A DNA stretch of 64,000 bases from contig NZ_CABHXX010000121.1 in assembly GCF_902170565.1 (NCBI RefSeq), forward strand, positions 52,722 through 116,721, read 5' to 3'. This document shows, piece by piece, positions 1-9,973 of this stretch. Position numbers and translations under genes: made by a program. The stretch comes from Yersinia thracica. GTDB taxonomy: Bacteria; Pseudomonadota; Gammaproteobacteria; Enterobacterales; Enterobacteriaceae. Position 1 is the first letter of the stretch. Each line of letters starts with the position of its first letter. The notes below the pieces were generated by a model, which was not told the origin of the DNA, made no database searches, and saw only the letters and a program-made list of their open reading frames with translations.

Positions 1-82
1 CAGATAAAAACGGGTCAAAAAAGGTTAAAAAACACTCTATGGAGTGGCAGGCCGCGTCAAATCAGGCCGCGCAACTTTAAAA

Positions 83-97
83 TGTAATTTTATGACG
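83..97. promoter_or_regulatory. Candidate HexR operator upstream of hexR
   Basis: The 15-bp stretch TGTAATTTTATGACG matches 13 of 15 positions of the HexR palindrome as I remember it (TGTAATWWWATTACA). It lies just upstream of a TTGACA-like -35 hexamer at 101-106. In E. coli and relatives HexR represses zwf, which is divergent from hexR. The zwf gene would lie left of this window, so one site could control both directions. The motif is visible; its function is inferred. Confidence 0.45.
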
Positions 98-275
98 TTT
101 TTGACAACTATTTACCATTATGAAAATTAGACACAGGTCATATTCTGGTGAAAAAGAGTGACTTCCAACCAGATGCCTCTGCCAACGGGTTCCAGCTCGT
201 AGTATATTTCCATTAAACCGACATAGATTTCTCCTTTAAATGAAATCGGTAAAACCCATGGGTGATTCTCGTTAT

Positions 276-1145
276 ATGAATACGCTGGAAAATATCCAAA
301 ATAATCTGGACCTCCTGAGCAAATCGGAAAGGAAAGTCGCCGAGGTGATCCTCGCCTCCCCACAAACTGCTATCCACTCAAGTATTGCCACATTAGCCAA
401 ATTGGCGAACGTCAGCGAACCCACGGTAAACCGCTTTTGCCGCCGACTAGACACCAAGGGTTTCCCTGATTTTAAACTTCATTTGGCACAAAGTCTGGCA
501 AATGGCACACCTTATGTGAACCGGAACGTCGAAGAGGATGATAGTGTAGCCGCTTACACTGGGAAAATATTTGAATCGACCATGGCCAGCTTGGATATGG
601 CGAAAAATAATTTAGATATTGCCGCGATCAACCGAGCAGTGGATTTATTGACACAAGCGAAGAAAATTTCGTTCTTCGGCCTTGGCGCATCGGCCGCGGT
701 AGCCCATGATGCAATGAATAAATTCTTCCGGTTTAATATCCCGATAATTTATTTCGATGATATCGTTATGCAACGCATGAGCTGCATGAATTCCAATGAA
801 GGTGATGTGGTGGTATTGATATCACACACTGGACGGACAAAAAGCCTCGTTGAGCTGGCACAGCTTGCGCGTGAAAACGATGCCACAGTGATTGCCATTA
901 CCTCGCGTGATACTCCGCTGGCTAATGAAGCGACATTACCTCTGCTACTGGACGTGCCGGAAGATACTGATATGTATATGCCGATGGTGTCGCGTATTGC
1001 TCAATTGACCTTAATTGATGTGTTGGCGACCGGTTTTACTCTGCGCAGAGGGGCTAAATTCAGGGATAATCTGAAGCGGGTTAAAGATGCATTGAAAGAG
1101 TCGCGCTTCGACAAAGGCTCTCAACGAATCAATAGTGGTGAGTAA
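276..1145 (+). CDS. hexR: HexR, RpiR-family transcriptional regulator of carbon metabolism
   Basis: This 289-residue protein is a near match to E. coli HexR (YebK). It has an N-terminal RpiR-type helix-turn-helix (about 1-77, with the conserved stretch NVSEPTVNRFCR) and a C-terminal SIS sugar-phosphate domain (about 120-265, containing FFGLGASAAVAHDA and LISHTGRTK). HexR represses zwf, edd/eda and other central-carbon genes and is released by 2-keto-3-deoxy-6-phosphogluconate. The ATG at 276 was chosen because the protein then begins MNTLENIQ, matching the E. coli start. In-frame ATGs at 240 and 258 would add 12 or 6 unmatched residues. It lies directly upstream of pykA, as in E. coli. Confidence 0.95.
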   Translation: MNTLENIQNNLDLLSKSERKVAEVILASPQTAIHSSIATLAKLANVSEPTVNRFCRRLDTKGFPDFKLHLAQSLANGTPYVNRNVEEDDSVAAYTGKIFESTMASLDMAKNNLDIAAINRAVDLLTQAKKISFFGLGASAAVAHDAMNKFFRFNIPIIYFDDIVMQRMSCMNSNEGDVVVLISHTGRTKSLVELAQLARENDATVIAITSRDTPLANEATLPLLLDVPEDTDMYMPMVSRIAQLTLIDVLATGFTLRRGAKFRDNLKRVKDALKESRFDKGSQRINSGE

Positions 1146-1560
1146 GGTTAGAAAGTTAAATGTGTCAAAAAGTCAATGACATGCAGACCGAAGTCGCTTT
1201 TTTTGTGTTAGCGCATCTTCTGCCGTGAAAGTTTGACGTACCATTGAAAGATGGATATGTGTTTGACTCGAGCAATATCCGAGTCAATAAGAAGTAAACA
1301 GCTCGCTTTTGTAATGTGGTCATTGATGTGAAAATGGAATCCGCATGAGCCATTTTACGCATCAATTGTTTTACAGTCGCAAGCGGATAACATAAATGAC
1401 ACTATGTTGTTGTAACACGTTGTTGTAAAACGTTGTTAGCGCAAACATAACTGTCACAAATATATCGTCGTAAAATTTGTAACTTACATTAGATTTTACT
1501 ATCGGATTTATTATCCGCTGTTTTAACAACACCATGCTTCATCAGTCAACGGAGTAAGAG
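1146..1560. other. hexR-pykA intergenic region with 13-bp tandem repeats
   Basis: This 415-bp spacer has no credible gene. A short T-run at about 1199-1205 follows a weak GAC-CGAA-GTC hairpin that could end hexR transcripts. At 1406-1437 there are two and a half tandem copies of a 13-bp unit (GTTGTTGTAACAC, GTTGTTGTAAAAC, GTTGTT). An 11-bp palindrome, TGTAACTTACA, lies near 1478-1488. The repeats are about 125-155 bp before the pykA start, where regulator sites would be expected. No known operator was assigned. Confidence 0.5.
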
Positions 1561-3003
1561 ATGTCCAGACGGCTCAGAAGGACCAAGATTGTTACTACAC
1601 TGGGGCCGGCTACTGACCGCGACAATAATCTGGAGAAGATTATTGCTGCGGGTGCTAACGTAGTCCGCCTGAATTTTTCCCATGGTAGCGCTGAAGACCA
1701 TATGTTACGGGCAGAAAAAACCCGTGAGATTGCCGCCCGATTGGGGCGCCATGTAGCGATTCTTGGCGATTTACAGGGTCCTAAGATCCGGGTATCTACT
1801 TTTAAGGAAGGAAAAGTCTTCCTTAACGTACAGGATAAATTCTTGCTCGATGCCAATATGGCAAAAGGCGAAGGCGATAAAGACAAAGTTGGTATCGATT
1901 ATAAAGGATTACCGGCAGATGTTGTTCCCGGTGACATCCTGTTACTGGACGATGGTCGCGTACAATTAAAAGTCATTGAAGTTCAGGGCATGAAAGTGTT
2001 CACCGAAGTGACTGTCGGCGGCCCGCTCTCCAACAACAAAGGTATCAACAAGTTAGGTGGCGGTCTGTCTGCTGAAGCGCTGACAGAAAAAGATAAAGCC
2101 GACATTATCACTGCCGCCAAAATTGGTGTGGATTTCCTGGCAGTCTCCTTCCCACGTACTGGCGAAGATTTGAATTATGCTCGCCGCCTGGCGCGTGATG
2201 CTGGCTGCAATGCGCAAATTGTAGCCAAAGTTGAGCGTGCTGAAGCCGTGGCGACAGATGAAGCCATGGACGATATCATTCTGGCCTCAGATGTCGTAAT
2301 GGTTGCCCGTGGTGACTTGGGTGTCGAAATCGGCGACCCTGAGTTAGTCGGTATTCAGAAAAAACTGATTCGCCGGGCTCGCCAGCTAAACCGTGCTGTT
2401 ATCACTGCGACCCAGATGATGGAGTCAATGATAACCAACCCAATGCCAACACGTGCGGAAGTGATGGACGTGGCTAACGCCGTATTGGATGGCACGGATG
2501 CGGTCATGTTGTCCGCCGAAACAGCAGCGGGCCAGTACCCGGCTGAAACGGTTGCCGCCATGGCTCGTGTTTGTCTGGGTGCAGAAAAAATCCCAAGTAT
2601 CAATGTGTCCAAACACCGCCTTGATGTGCAATTCGACAATGTCGAAGAAGCCATTGCGATGTCGACCATGTATGCAGCAAACCATCTGAAAGGCATCACA
2701 GCGATTCTTGCGATGACTGAATCAGGCCGCACGGCGTTGATGATGTCCCGTATCAGTTCTGGCTTGCCAATCTTTGCGATGTCACGTCACGACCATACTT
2801 TGAACCTGACGGCTATTTATCGCGGTGTGACACCGGTTTATTGTGATACCCATAGTGATGGCATTCTTGCTGCGACAGAAGCAGTTAATCGACTGAAAGA
2901 TAAAGGTTTCCTGGTATCTGGCGATTTAGTTATCGTCACACAGGGCGATGTAATGGGGACGATTGGTACCACCAATACCAGCCGCATCATCCGCGTTGAG
3001 TAA
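1561..3003 (+). CDS. pykA: Pyruvate kinase II
   Basis: This 480-residue protein converts phosphoenolpyruvate and ADP to pyruvate and ATP. It has the standard order of N-terminal TIM barrel, inserted B domain (about 71-168) and C-terminal allosteric domain. Visible signatures are the metal- and substrate-binding region VAKVERAEA (221-229, catalytic Lys223/Glu225 region), [10 protein letters not shown] (247-256) and [10 protein letters not shown] (281-290). The length matches E. coli PykA (the AMP-activated isozyme) rather than the 470-residue PykF. A GGAG ribosome binding site precedes the ATG by 7 nt. It sits next to hexR, as in E. coli. Confidence 0.97.
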   Translation: MSRRLRRTKIVTTLGPATDRDNNLEKIIAAGANVVRLNFSHGSAEDHMLRAEKTREIAARLGRHVAILGDLQGPKIRVSTFKEGKVFLNVQDKFLLDANMAKGEGDKDKVGIDYKGLPADVVPGDILLLDDGRVQLKVIEVQGMKVFTEVTVGGPLSNNKGINKLGGGLSAEALTEKDKADIITAAKIGVDFLAVSFPRTGEDLNYARRLARDAGCNAQIVAKVERAEAVATDEAMDDIILASDVVMVARGDLGVEIGDPELVGIQKKLIRRARQLNRAVITATQMMESMITNPMPTRAEVMDVANAVLDGTDAVMLSAETAAGQYPAETVAAMARVCLGAEKIPSINVSKHRLDVQFDNVEEAIAMSTMYAANHLKGITAILAMTESGRTALMMSRISSGLPIFAMSRHDHTLNLTAIYRGVTPVYCDTHSDGILAATEAVNRLKDKGFLVSGDLVIVTQGDVMGTIGTTNTSRIIRVE

Positions 3004-3020
3004 TCTTTAATTAGAAACAA

Positions 3021-3049
3021 AAAGCCCGCTGATCAATAGCGGGCGTTTT
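3021..3049 (+). terminator. Rho-independent terminator of pykA
   Basis: GCCCGCT (3024-3030) pairs with AGCGGGC (3038-3044) around a 7-nt loop. An A-run precedes it and a T-run follows, 20 bp after the pykA stop. The A-run on the other side could also serve leftward transcription of lpxM. Confidence 0.85.
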
Positions 3050-3102
3050 AAGACTGAAAAGTGTCAACCTATATTAGGACAAGTCACTCTATATTCAACT
3101 GT

Positions 3103-3156
3103 CGACCTTTATTCAGCACTCGACCTTTATTCAGCACTCGACCTTTATTCAACTAC
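3103..3156. repeat. Three tandem copies of an 18-bp unit between pykA and lpxM
   Basis: The unit CGACCTTTATTCAGCACT occurs at 3103-3120 and 3121-3138, with a third, diverged copy at 3139-3156. A weaker ATTCAACTG-like remnant lies just before. The array ends 5 bp from the lpxM stop. The 18-bp period is six codons, but nothing suggests it is translated. It is a likely site of copy-number variation between strains. Confidence 0.85.
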
Positions 3157-3161
3157 CGGCC

Positions 3162-4124
3162 TTAGAGATCCTTACGAACATACGGCTCTATCTCGCCTTC
3201 TCGCCGTGTTTTCAGCAGTTTTAGAATCCAGGTATATTGTTCCGGATTTGGTTTAACCAACAACTCAACTTCTTCATTCATGCGGCGCGCAATATAAGCA
3301 TCGTCGGCATCGGCCAAATCATCCATTGGCGGACGAATATAGATATCAAGGCGGTGTTCACGATAATTGTAAACCGGAAACATCGGGACAATGGCCGCAC
3401 GACACACTTTCATCAACCGCCCGACTGCCGGTAATGTCGCCTTATAGGTCGCAAAGAAATCAACAAACTCACTTTGCTCAGGGCCATAGTCCTCATCGGG
3501 CAAATAATAGCCCCAAAAACCCTGACGCACTGAGCTAATAAACGGCTTAATGCCACTCTCACGAGCATGAATGCGCCCGCCAAACCGCAAGCGCGCGCTA
3601 TTCCATAAGTAATCGACTAATGGATTTCGTTGGTGATGGAACATACCAGCAACTGGCTTACCTTGTTCAGCTAACAGCATGGCGGGAATATCAATCGACC
3701 AGGCATGGGGCACTAACAAAATAACATTGCGCTCCTGCTGCTGTAGGCCGTCAAGAATATCCAATCCGTGCCAGTGAACACGCGATAATACTTTCTTTGG
3801 GTCACGAAAACACAGTTCGGCCATCATCATTAAAGGCTGCGCTGCGGTCGCAAACATTTGATCAATAATATGTTCGCGCTCTGCCTCTGGCAGCTCTGGC
3901 AGACAATAAAGGAGGTTAATACGGGCACGACGACGGGCACTTTTGGCAAATTTACCCGCAAGACGCCCCACCCCGGCCAATAATGGATCACGGAATTTCG
4001 GTGGGACATAAGCCATCGCCGCCATTGCCCCAGCACCTAACCATACCCCCCAAAACCGAGGATGTAGGAAAGATTTCTTAAATACCGGAATAAAACCAGC
4101 TGCGTCGTTTTTCTCTTTATGCAT
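3162..4124 (-). CDS. lpxM: Lipid A biosynthesis (KDO)2-(lauroyl)-lipid IVA acyltransferase
   Basis: LpxM (MsbB) adds the last secondary acyl chain to Kdo2-lipid A at the inner membrane, giving hexa-acylated lipid A. The 320-residue protein matches E. coli LpxM throughout. It has an N-terminal membrane segment (about 22-40) and the HX4D acyltransferase motif at His140-Asp145 ([10 protein letters not shown]). The ATG at 4124 (MHKEKND) is preferred over an in-frame start 18 codons upstream, because it aligns with the E. coli N-terminus and has an AAGAG element 6 nt upstream. In Yersinia lpxM is known to contribute to temperature-dependent lipid A acylation. That is family knowledge, not visible here. 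Confidence 0.95.
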   Translation of the reverse strand: MHKEKNDAAGFIPVFKKSFLHPRFWGVWLGAGAMAAMAYVPPKFRDPLLAGVGRLAGKFAKSARRRARINLLYCLPELPEAEREHIIDQMFATAAQPLMMMAELCFRDPKKVLSRVHWHGLDILDGLQQQERNVILLVPHAWSIDIPAMLLAEQGKPVAGMFHHQRNPLVDYLWNSARLRFGGRIHARESGIKPFISSVRQGFWGYYLPDEDYGPEQSEFVDFFATYKATLPAVGRLMKVCRAAIVPMFPVYNYREHRLDIYIRPPMDDLADADDAYIARRMNEEVELLVKPNPEQYTWILKLLKTRREGEIEPYVRKDL

Positions 4125-4213
4125 GGGAAACTCTTGGAATGGGCGGTGAGATAATAATATACCGCTGGGTATAAACACGCCGATAGCACAAATTCATGGT
4201 TACCGGCGAGCTA

Positions 4214-5530
4214 TTAATCCAGTTGCAACTGCGGGATGACCTGCTTCGCAATAGCCAGATAGTCGCTGCGGTCTTTACCGCTCAGCCCTTCTGAACGCGG
4301 TAACTTGGCGGTCAATGGGTTAACGGCTTGCTGGTTCATCCAGAATTCATAATGCAGATGCGGGCCTGTGGAACGGCCGGTGTTACCCGACAAGGCGATA
4401 CGATCACCACGTTTCACTTTTTGGCCTGGTTTCACCAGTAATTTTTTCAAATGCATATAACGGGTGGTGTATTGGCGGCCATGACGAATAGCGACATAGT
4501 TACCCGCAGCCCCGCTACGTTTAGCAATAACCACTTCGCCATCACCTACAGCAAGCACTGGGGTACCTACTGGCATCGCAAAATCCACCCCTTTATGCGG
4601 TGCAATACGCCCGGTTACCGGGTTAATACGGCGAGGATTAAAGTTAGATGAGACCCGGAATTGTTTCATGGTAGGAAAGCGCATAAAACCACGCGCCAGA
4701 CCAGAACCAAGCCGGTCATAGAACTTACCGTCGTCGGCGCGGATAGCATAATAATCTTTGCCGCCAGAGCGCATACGCACCCCAACCAGCTGACTTTGCT
4801 CACTGCGGCCATCCAGGATTTCACGGGACATCAACACCGAAAACTGATCACCTTTACGCAGTTTGGCAAAATCCAACTGCCATTGTAATGCTTTTGTCAC
4901 AGCGCGAATCTCTGCGCCCGTCAAACCGGCTTTTTTGGCACTGGTGACAAAACTACCATCAAGCCGACCGGTGAGAACCGCATTGCTCCACTCGCCTTTC
5001 TGTAACTCTTTTGTTTCTTTGAAATTATTACCAACGCGGTCATAGGTGCGGGTTTCACGACGAGAAACCTCCCATGTCAGGCGCTGTAAATCACCGGTGT
5101 CGTTGACTGTCCAAGAGATTTGTTGCCCAATTTTCAGATTCCGCAAATCACGATTTTGCGTTGCCAACAGCGAAACATCGGAGATATCGATGCCATATTG
5201 AGTAAGAATGGTGCTAAGGGTATCGCCGGTCGAGACCACGTACTCATGAACGCCACTTTCACTGACATCTTTAGCATCTAATTCGTCTTGTGGGATTTCA
5301 TCATCAGGGGTCGGCTGATCAATAGGCTCACTGGCTTCGGGGAGTAAAACACGGCTTTGGCTGGTATCTAATACCACACTTTTAGCGATAGGTTCGTGCT
5401 CCGAATGATAAACAAAAGGCCGCCAAACAGCTACGGCCAGTGTCATTACAGTCAACGACCCCAGCATAATGCGGTGGGGTCGAGGGAGATTGTTATACGC
5501 CAAAGTGATAGTTCGGACTATCTGCTGCAC
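4214..5530 (-). CDS. mepM: Murein DD-endopeptidase MepM (LysM + peptidase M23)
   Basis: MepM (YebA) cleaves D-Ala-mDAP cross-links so that new peptidoglycan strands can be inserted. The 438-residue protein has one membrane anchor (about 21-36), a LysM-type segment (about 95-140) and a C-terminal LytM/M23 domain. The catalytic zinc residues are all present: His312 and Asp316 in HKGVDF, and His391/His393 in GPHLHYEF. It is therefore an active-type enzyme, unlike actS at 50.5 kb. The start codon is GTG at 5528-5530, with AAGGAT 9 nt upstream; E. coli MepM begins with the same residues (MQQI). It lies between lpxM and znuA on the same strand, as in E. coli. Confidence 0.95.
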   Translation of the reverse strand: MQQIVRTITLAYNNLPRPHRIMLGSLTVMTLAVAVWRPFVYHSEHEPIAKSVVLDTSQSRVLLPEASEPIDQPTPDDEIPQDELDAKDVSESGVHEYVVSTGDTLSTILTQYGIDISDVSLLATQNRDLRNLKIGQQISWTVNDTGDLQRLTWEVSRRETRTYDRVGNNFKETKELQKGEWSNAVLTGRLDGSFVTSAKKAGLTGAEIRAVTKALQWQLDFAKLRKGDQFSVLMSREILDGRSEQSQLVGVRMRSGGKDYYAIRADDGKFYDRLGSGLARGFMRFPTMKQFRVSSNFNPRRINPVTGRIAPHKGVDFAMPVGTPVLAVGDGEVVIAKRSGAAGNYVAIRHGRQYTTRYMHLKKLLVKPGQKVKRGDRIALSGNTGRSTGPHLHYEFWMNQQAVNPLTAKLPRSEGLSGKDRSDYLAIAKQVIPQLQLD

Positions 5531-5550
5531 TTATGAGTATCCTTTTAATC

Positions 5551-6507
5551 TTACTTCAGGCAGCTCACGTATTGGTTCGACAACTGAGACATAAAGTCCA
5601 CATAGCTGTCCTTGCCTAATACTATGCCACTCCCCAAAGGATCTAAGGTGCCTGAACGCACGTCCGTTCCTTTGGCGACAGCATTAATGACGGCCGGCCT
5701 GAATTGTGGCTCAGCAAAAACGCATACCGCTTTATGCTCAACCAACTGTGTTCGAATTTGATGTAAACGCTGCGCTCCAGGTTGAATTTCGGGATTGACT
5801 GTAAAATGCCCTAATGGGCTCAAGCCAAAATGTTTTTCAAAGTAGCCATAAGCATCATGAAAAACGAAGTATCCCTTACCTTGGGCAGGCTTTAGCATAA
5901 TAGCAATATTTTTTTCATTTTGCGCTAGTTGATCCTCGAATCGGCGCAGGTTTGCATCTAGTTTGTCCTTATTTTGTGGCATAAGTTCCAATAGTCTGTC
6001 GTGAATAGCAATTGCCGATTGTTTGGCAATGGTTGGGGACAACCAAATATGCATGTTATATTCACCATGGTGGTGCTCGTCACTATGATTATCTTTCGCA
6101 TGATCATGATCATGCCTTTCATCTGCTCCTTCGTGATCCCCCTCTTCATCACCTTTCATTAACAAAGGTGTAACTGAAGGTAGCTGTGCCAAGGCTATCT
6201 TTTTGTTATCAGCAACTTGCGTTAACGGTTTTGCTAAAAATGCTTCCATTTCCGGCCCAACCCAAATAACCAGGTCAGCGCTGCGTAACCGCTGGACATC
6301 TGATGGACGCAGAGCATAATCATGTGGCGATGCGCCATCGGGCAGCAAAACTTCGGTGGGTAATACGCCATCAGCAATGGCTGAGGCGATAAAACCTAAC
6401 GGACGCACTGATGTAACGACCGCAGCAGAGGCAATATTAAATGGGCTGGCAGCTAAAATTGCACTGCCCAAAATTGCCCGCTTCAACCACTTGTTTTTAT
6501 GTAACAT
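5551..6507 (-). CDS. znuA: Periplasmic zinc-binding protein ZnuA
   Basis: ZnuA is the high-affinity zinc receptor of the ZnuABC importer. The 318-residue protein has a Sec signal peptide (about 1-28, cleaved after ASA). The cluster A-I binding fold has His62 (GASPHDY), His153 (NMHIW) and a third His in FHDAYGYF as metal ligands. A charged, His-rich loop at about 119-148 ([13 protein letters not shown], then HHH) is typical of zinc-specific members and distinguishes them from manganese receptors. The gene is divergent from znuCB with a Zur-type palindrome between them. Confidence 0.96.
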   Translation of the reverse strand: MLHKNKWLKRAILGSAILAASPFNIASAAVVTSVRPLGFIASAIADGVLPTEVLLPDGASPHDYALRPSDVQRLRSADLVIWVGPEMEAFLAKPLTQVADNKKIALAQLPSVTPLLMKGDEEGDHEGADERHDHDHAKDNHSDEHHHGEYNMHIWLSPTIAKQSAIAIHDRLLELMPQNKDKLDANLRRFEDQLAQNEKNIAIMLKPAQGKGYFVFHDAYGYFEKHFGLSPLGHFTVNPEIQPGAQRLHQIRTQLVEHKAVCVFAEPQFRPAVINAVAKGTDVRSGTLDPLGSGIVLGKDSYVDFMSQLSNQYVSCLK

Positions 6508-6539
6508 AATATGAACTCTCGACGTTTTGATCGCTAAGG

Positions 6540-6560
6540 CGTAATATTATAACATTCACT
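6540..6560. promoter_or_regulatory. Zur operator between znuA and znuCB
   Basis: On the minus strand the sequence reads GTGAATGTTATAATATTACG, very close to the Zur consensus (GAAATGTTATAATATCACA). It lies in the 75-bp divergent spacer and can control both arms. A second strong match precedes zinT at 53.1 kb. Confidence 0.85.
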
Positions 6561-6582
6561 CGGTTCTGCAAACGTAATCATA

Positions 6583-7344
6583 ATGCCCACATTGGTCACA
6601 CTAAATAAAATATCCGTCACTTTTGGTAGTCGGCGGGTATTAAATGATATTTCCCTTTCGCTGCGTCCGGGGAGAATTCTCACCCTGCTTGGGCCAAATG
6701 GTGCGGGCAAATCAACACTGGTTCGCGTGGTGTTGGGGTTAATTGCCCCCACCAGTGGCACTCTTGTTCGTGAGCCAGGTTTGCGCATTGGCTATGTTCC
6801 ACAAAAGCTTCATCTGGATGCCACCTTGCCGCTAACCGTGAGCCGCTTTATGCGCTTGAAACCGGGTGTTAAAAAAGCGGATATTTTACCAGCGCTGAAA
6901 CGAGTGCACGCTGCGCATCTATTAGACCAGCCGATGCAAAAACTGTCCGGTGGTGAAAACCAACGCGTTCTTTTGGCCCGTGCATTATTAAATCGGCCGC
7001 AGTTATTAGTGTTAGATGAGCCAACGCAAGGCGTTGATGTTAATGGTCAATTAGCCCTGTATGACTTAATTGAACAGTTACGCCGAGAACTCGGCTGTGC
7101 CGTTTTGATGGTTTCCCATGACCTGCATTTAGTGATGGCCAAAACTGACGAAGTATTATGTCTTAACCAACATATTTGTTGTTCCGGTGCACCAGAAGTG
7201 GTTTCAACTCATCCTGAGTTTATCGCCATGTTTGGTCATCGCGGAGCAGAGCAATTAGCGGTTTACCGCCATCACCATAATCATCGCCACGATTTGCACG
7301 GAAAGATTATTTTGAAAAACAGTGGGAGCCGGACGCATGATTGA
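6583..7344 (+). CDS. znuC: Zinc ABC transporter ATP-binding protein ZnuC
   Basis: This is the ATPase of the ZnuABC zinc importer, 253 residues. It has Walker [10 protein letters not shown] (37-45), signature LSGGE (121-125) and Walker B LLVLDEP (141-147). The C-terminal tail is His-rich (RHHHNHRHD), as in E. coli ZnuC, and may bind zinc. It overlaps the start of znuB by 8 bp, so translation is coupled. Confidence 0.96.
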   Translation: MPTLVTLNKISVTFGSRRVLNDISLSLRPGRILTLLGPNGAGKSTLVRVVLGLIAPTSGTLVREPGLRIGYVPQKLHLDATLPLTVSRFMRLKPGVKKADILPALKRVHAAHLLDQPMQKLSGGENQRVLLARALLNRPQLLVLDEPTQGVDVNGQLALYDLIEQLRRELGCAVLMVSHDLHLVMAKTDEVLCLNQHICCSGAPEVVSTHPEFIAMFGHRGAEQLAVYRHHHNHRHDLHGKIILKNSGSRTHD

Positions 7345-8122
7345 ATTATTGTTGCCTGGCTGGTTAGCCGGTGTGTTGCTGGCTACTGCGGCCGGCCCTC
7401 TGGGGTCTTTTGTCGTCTGGCGGCGGATGTCTTATTTTGGCGATACTTTAGCGCATGCATCATTGCTGGGTGTTGCATTCGGTTTATTGCTCAATGTGAA
7501 CCCATTCTATGCCGTGATCGTGATGACTATGGTGCTGGCACTCATTCTGGTGTGGTTAGAACGCCGCCCACAATTAGCTGTCGATACTCTGCTCGGGATT
7601 ATGGCTCATAGCGCATTATCTTTGGGCCTGGTGGTAGTCAGCCTGATGCATAACGTGCGGGTCGATTTAATGGCCTATCTGTTTGGCGACCTGCTTTCTG
7701 TGACTCTGAGTGATATCTGGCTCATTGCCGCTGGAGTGGTCGTGGTGCTGGGGATACTGTGCTGGCAGTGGCGATCATTGCTATCAATGACCATCAGCCC
7801 GGAGCTGGCCCATGTAGACGGTGTAAATTTAGAGCGCGTTCGGATGCTGCTGATGCTAGTGACCGCACTGACCATAGGGTTGTCGATGAAATTCGTCGGC
7901 GCACTGATTATCACTTCCTTGCTGATAATCCCAGCGGCTGCTGCCCGCCGCTTTGCCCGGACACCAGAACAAATGGCCGGTATTGCTATTGGTATTGGCA
8001 TTGTCGCGGTGACCGGCGGTTTAACTTTCTCTGCTTTCTATGATACCCCGGCAGGCCCTTCCGTCGTTCTTTGTGCCGCTGTAATGTTCATCCTGAGTCT
8101 GTCACAAAAAGCACGCGCATAA
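7337..8122 (+). CDS. znuB: Zinc ABC transporter permease ZnuB
   Basis: This is the 261-residue inner-membrane channel of ZnuABC, ABC-3 family, with about eight hydrophobic segments and the conserved stretch [15 protein letters not shown] near the N-terminus. The ATG at 7337 matches the E. coli N-terminus ([11 protein letters not shown]). An in-frame start 15 bp upstream would add five unmatched residues. A GGGAG element lies 9 nt upstream inside znuC. Confidence 0.96.
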   Translation: MIELLLPGWLAGVLLATAAGPLGSFVVWRRMSYFGDTLAHASLLGVAFGLLLNVNPFYAVIVMTMVLALILVWLERRPQLAVDTLLGIMAHSALSLGLVVVSLMHNVRVDLMAYLFGDLLSVTLSDIWLIAAGVVVVLGILCWQWRSLLSMTISPELAHVDGVNLERVRMLLMLVTALTIGLSMKFVGALIITSLLIIPAAAARRFARTPEQMAGIAIGIGIVAVTGGLTFSAFYDTPAGPSVVLCAAVMFILSLSQKARA

Positions 8123-8178
8123 CCCAATGATGAATACAGCGCTCACTGAGAAAGCTGTTGCTTGAAAATAACCTTTAT

Positions 8179-8203
8179 CAGGGCTGTCCATTGCACAGCC
8201 CTG
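8179..8203. terminator. Hairpin between convergent znuB and ruvB
   Basis: CAGGGCTGT (8179-8187) pairs perfectly with ACAGCCCTG (8195-8203) around a 7-nt loop. No clear T-run follows on either strand, so it may be a weak or rho-assisted terminator, or an mRNA 3' end stabiliser. It lies 13 bp from the ruvB stop. Confidence 0.45.
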
Positions 8204-8215
8204 CATTAAAGAGGC

Positions 8216-9220
8216 TTATTCTTCGCGGGTGATACCAAAATGTTTATAAGCATGATTGGTGGCAATGCGCCCGCGGGGGGTTCGCTGGATAAAACCTTGC
8301 TGGATTAAATACGGCTCCAGCACGTCTTCAATGGTTTCCCGCTCCTCACCAATTGCCGCCGCCAGGTTATCCAACCCCACTGGGCCACCCATAAATTTAT
8401 CAATAACAGCCAGCAAGAGTTTACGGTCCATAAAATCAAAACCTTCGGCGTCGACATTCAGCATATCCAGCGCTTTCATCGCCACATCGCCATTGATAGC
8501 ACCATCGGCCCTGACCTCAGCGAAATCACGCACGCGCCGTAACAAGCGGTTGGTGATCCGCGGTGTTCCCCGGGAGCGACGGGCTAATTGGTGTGCCCCG
8601 TCAGGAGTGAGTTCCAGCCCCAAATATTTGGCACTGCGGGTGACGATATGCTCTAAATCAGCAACTTGATAAAATTCAAGGCGCTGCACAATACCAAATC
8701 GGTCACGTAACGGCGCAGTTAATGACCCCGCGCGAGTCGTCGCGCCAATCAAGGTAAATGGCGGTAAATCAAGTTTGATTGAACGCGCCGCCGGTCCTTC
8801 GCCAATCATGATATCCAGTTGATAATCTTCCATTGCCGGATAGAGGATTTCTTCAACCACAGGTGATAAACGATGGATTTCATCAATGAATAATACGTCG
8901 TGCGGCTCAAGATTGGTCAGCATGGCAGCCAAATCGCCCGCTTTTTCCAACACCGGGCCAGAGGTGGTACGCAGATTCACCCCCATTTCATTAGCAACAA
9001 TATTTGCCAATGTGGTTTTGCCCAGCCCCGGTGGGCCAAATATCAGCACATGATCCAGCGCATCACCGCGCTGTTTCGCCGCCTGAATGAAGATTTCCAT
9101 TTGCTCGCGGACATGGGGCTGCCCGACATATTCTGCCAACAGCTTCGGGCGGATAGCCCGATCAATACTCTCTTCATCAGTGATAACACCCGCAGAGATC
9201 AGGCGGTCTGCTTCAATCAT
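8216..9220 (-). CDS. ruvB: Holliday junction branch migration ATPase RuvB
   Basis: RuvB is the hexameric motor that, with RuvA, drives branch migration of Holliday junctions. The 334-residue protein has Walker [10 protein letters not shown] (62-70), Walker B FIDEIH (111-116), sensor and arginine-finger regions ([18 protein letters not shown]) and a C-terminal winged helix ending in the [10 protein letters not shown] stretch. It follows ruvA after a 13-bp gap in one operon. Confidence 0.97.
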   Translation of the reverse strand: MIEADRLISAGVITDEESIDRAIRPKLLAEYVGQPHVREQMEIFIQAAKQRGDALDHVLIFGPPGLGKTTLANIVANEMGVNLRTTSGPVLEKAGDLAAMLTNLEPHDVLFIDEIHRLSPVVEEILYPAMEDYQLDIMIGEGPAARSIKLDLPPFTLIGATTRAGSLTAPLRDRFGIVQRLEFYQVADLEHIVTRSAKYLGLELTPDGAHQLARRSRGTPRITNRLLRRVRDFAEVRADGAINGDVAMKALDMLNVDAEGFDFMDRKLLLAVIDKFMGGPVGLDNLAAAIGEERETIEDVLEPYLIQQGFIQRTPRGRIATNHAYKHFGITREE

Positions 9221-9233
9221 TATCTACCTCTAC

Positions 9234-9851
9234 CTATAACGCGGCACGCAAAGCATCACGGATCAGGGTTTCACAATCAGCACCTGGCTTAGCAATTTTG
9301 CTCACTAAACGGCTAGCTTCTTGGGGTTTATAACCTAAAGCCACCAGCGCAGAGGCGGCCTCTGCTTCGATATCGGCATCAGAGATTTGTGACGAACTAC
9401 TGGCGGGTAACTGAATATCACCGGTATTATTGAACAAGTCGCCATTGAGGCCTTTAAAGCGGTCTTTCATTTCAACCACCAAGCGCTCAGCGGTCTTCTT
9501 GCCGACACCCGGTAATTTCACCAAAGTGGTGATATCTTCCCGTTCAACCGCCGCCACAAATTGTTGTGCTGACATGCCGGAGAGAATGGCCAGTGCCAGT
9601 TTTGGCCCCACACCATTCACTTTTATCAACTCACGAAACAGCGCCCGTTCTTGCTTATCATTGAAGCCATACAGCAGTTGGGCATCTTCGCGCACCACAA
9701 ACTGGGTAAAGATAATGGCTTCCTGCCCCAATTCTGGCAGCTCATAAAAACAGGTCATTGGCAGTTGGACTTCATAGCCAACGCCGTTTGTTTCCAGCAG
9801 CACCAAAGGTGGCTGTTTTTCCAGAATGATACCTCTGAGGCGCCCTATCAC
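9234..9851 (-). CDS. ruvA: Holliday junction DNA-binding protein RuvA
   Basis: RuvA is the 205-residue tetrameric junction-recognition subunit. It has an N-terminal OB-fold (about 1-64), tandem helix-hairpin-helix motifs ([13 protein letters not shown] and [12 protein letters not shown]) and a C-terminal RuvB-contact domain (about 155-205). It is the first gene of ruvAB. The spacer to ruvC carries a LexA-type palindrome, so this operon is likely SOS-induced separately from ruvC. Confidence 0.97.
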   Translation of the reverse strand: MIGRLRGIILEKQPPLVLLETNGVGYEVQLPMTCFYELPELGQEAIIFTQFVVREDAQLLYGFNDKQERALFRELIKVNGVGPKLALAILSGMSAQQFVAAVEREDITTLVKLPGVGKKTAERLVVEMKDRFKGLNGDLFNNTGDIQLPASSSSQISDADIEAEAASALVALGYKPQEASRLVSKIAKPGADCETLIRDALRAAL

Positions 9852-9916
9852 GTTGACTTTCTCCTCGTTTACCCATATCCGGGTATAAACATAATGGCTG
9901 TTTATAGCATAAAAAA

Positions 9917-9936
9917 GGCTGGATGGATATCCAGCC
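9917..9936. promoter_or_regulatory. LexA box of ruvAB, also a hairpin after ruvC
   Basis: The minus strand reads CTGGATATCCATCCAG (9919-9934), a CTG-N10-CAG LexA palindrome. It differs by one base from the E. coli ruvA SOS box as I recall it. Flanking bases extend the inverted repeat to an 8-bp stem (GGCTGGAT/ATCCAGCC), followed on the minus strand by six T residues (9911-9916). The same sequence therefore fits a rho-independent terminator for ruvC. Confidence 0.8.
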
Positions 9937-9973
9937 TACAATAACAGTTAACCTGCTCGCATTAAAATACACG

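Noticed and set aside
1441..1500. HexR site upstream of pykA
   Set aside because: TGTAACTTACA is palindromic but its half-site spacing is 4 bp shorter than the HexR consensus.
3103..3156. CRISPR array
   Set aside because: The 18-bp units are directly adjacent with no spacers, and no cas genes are present.
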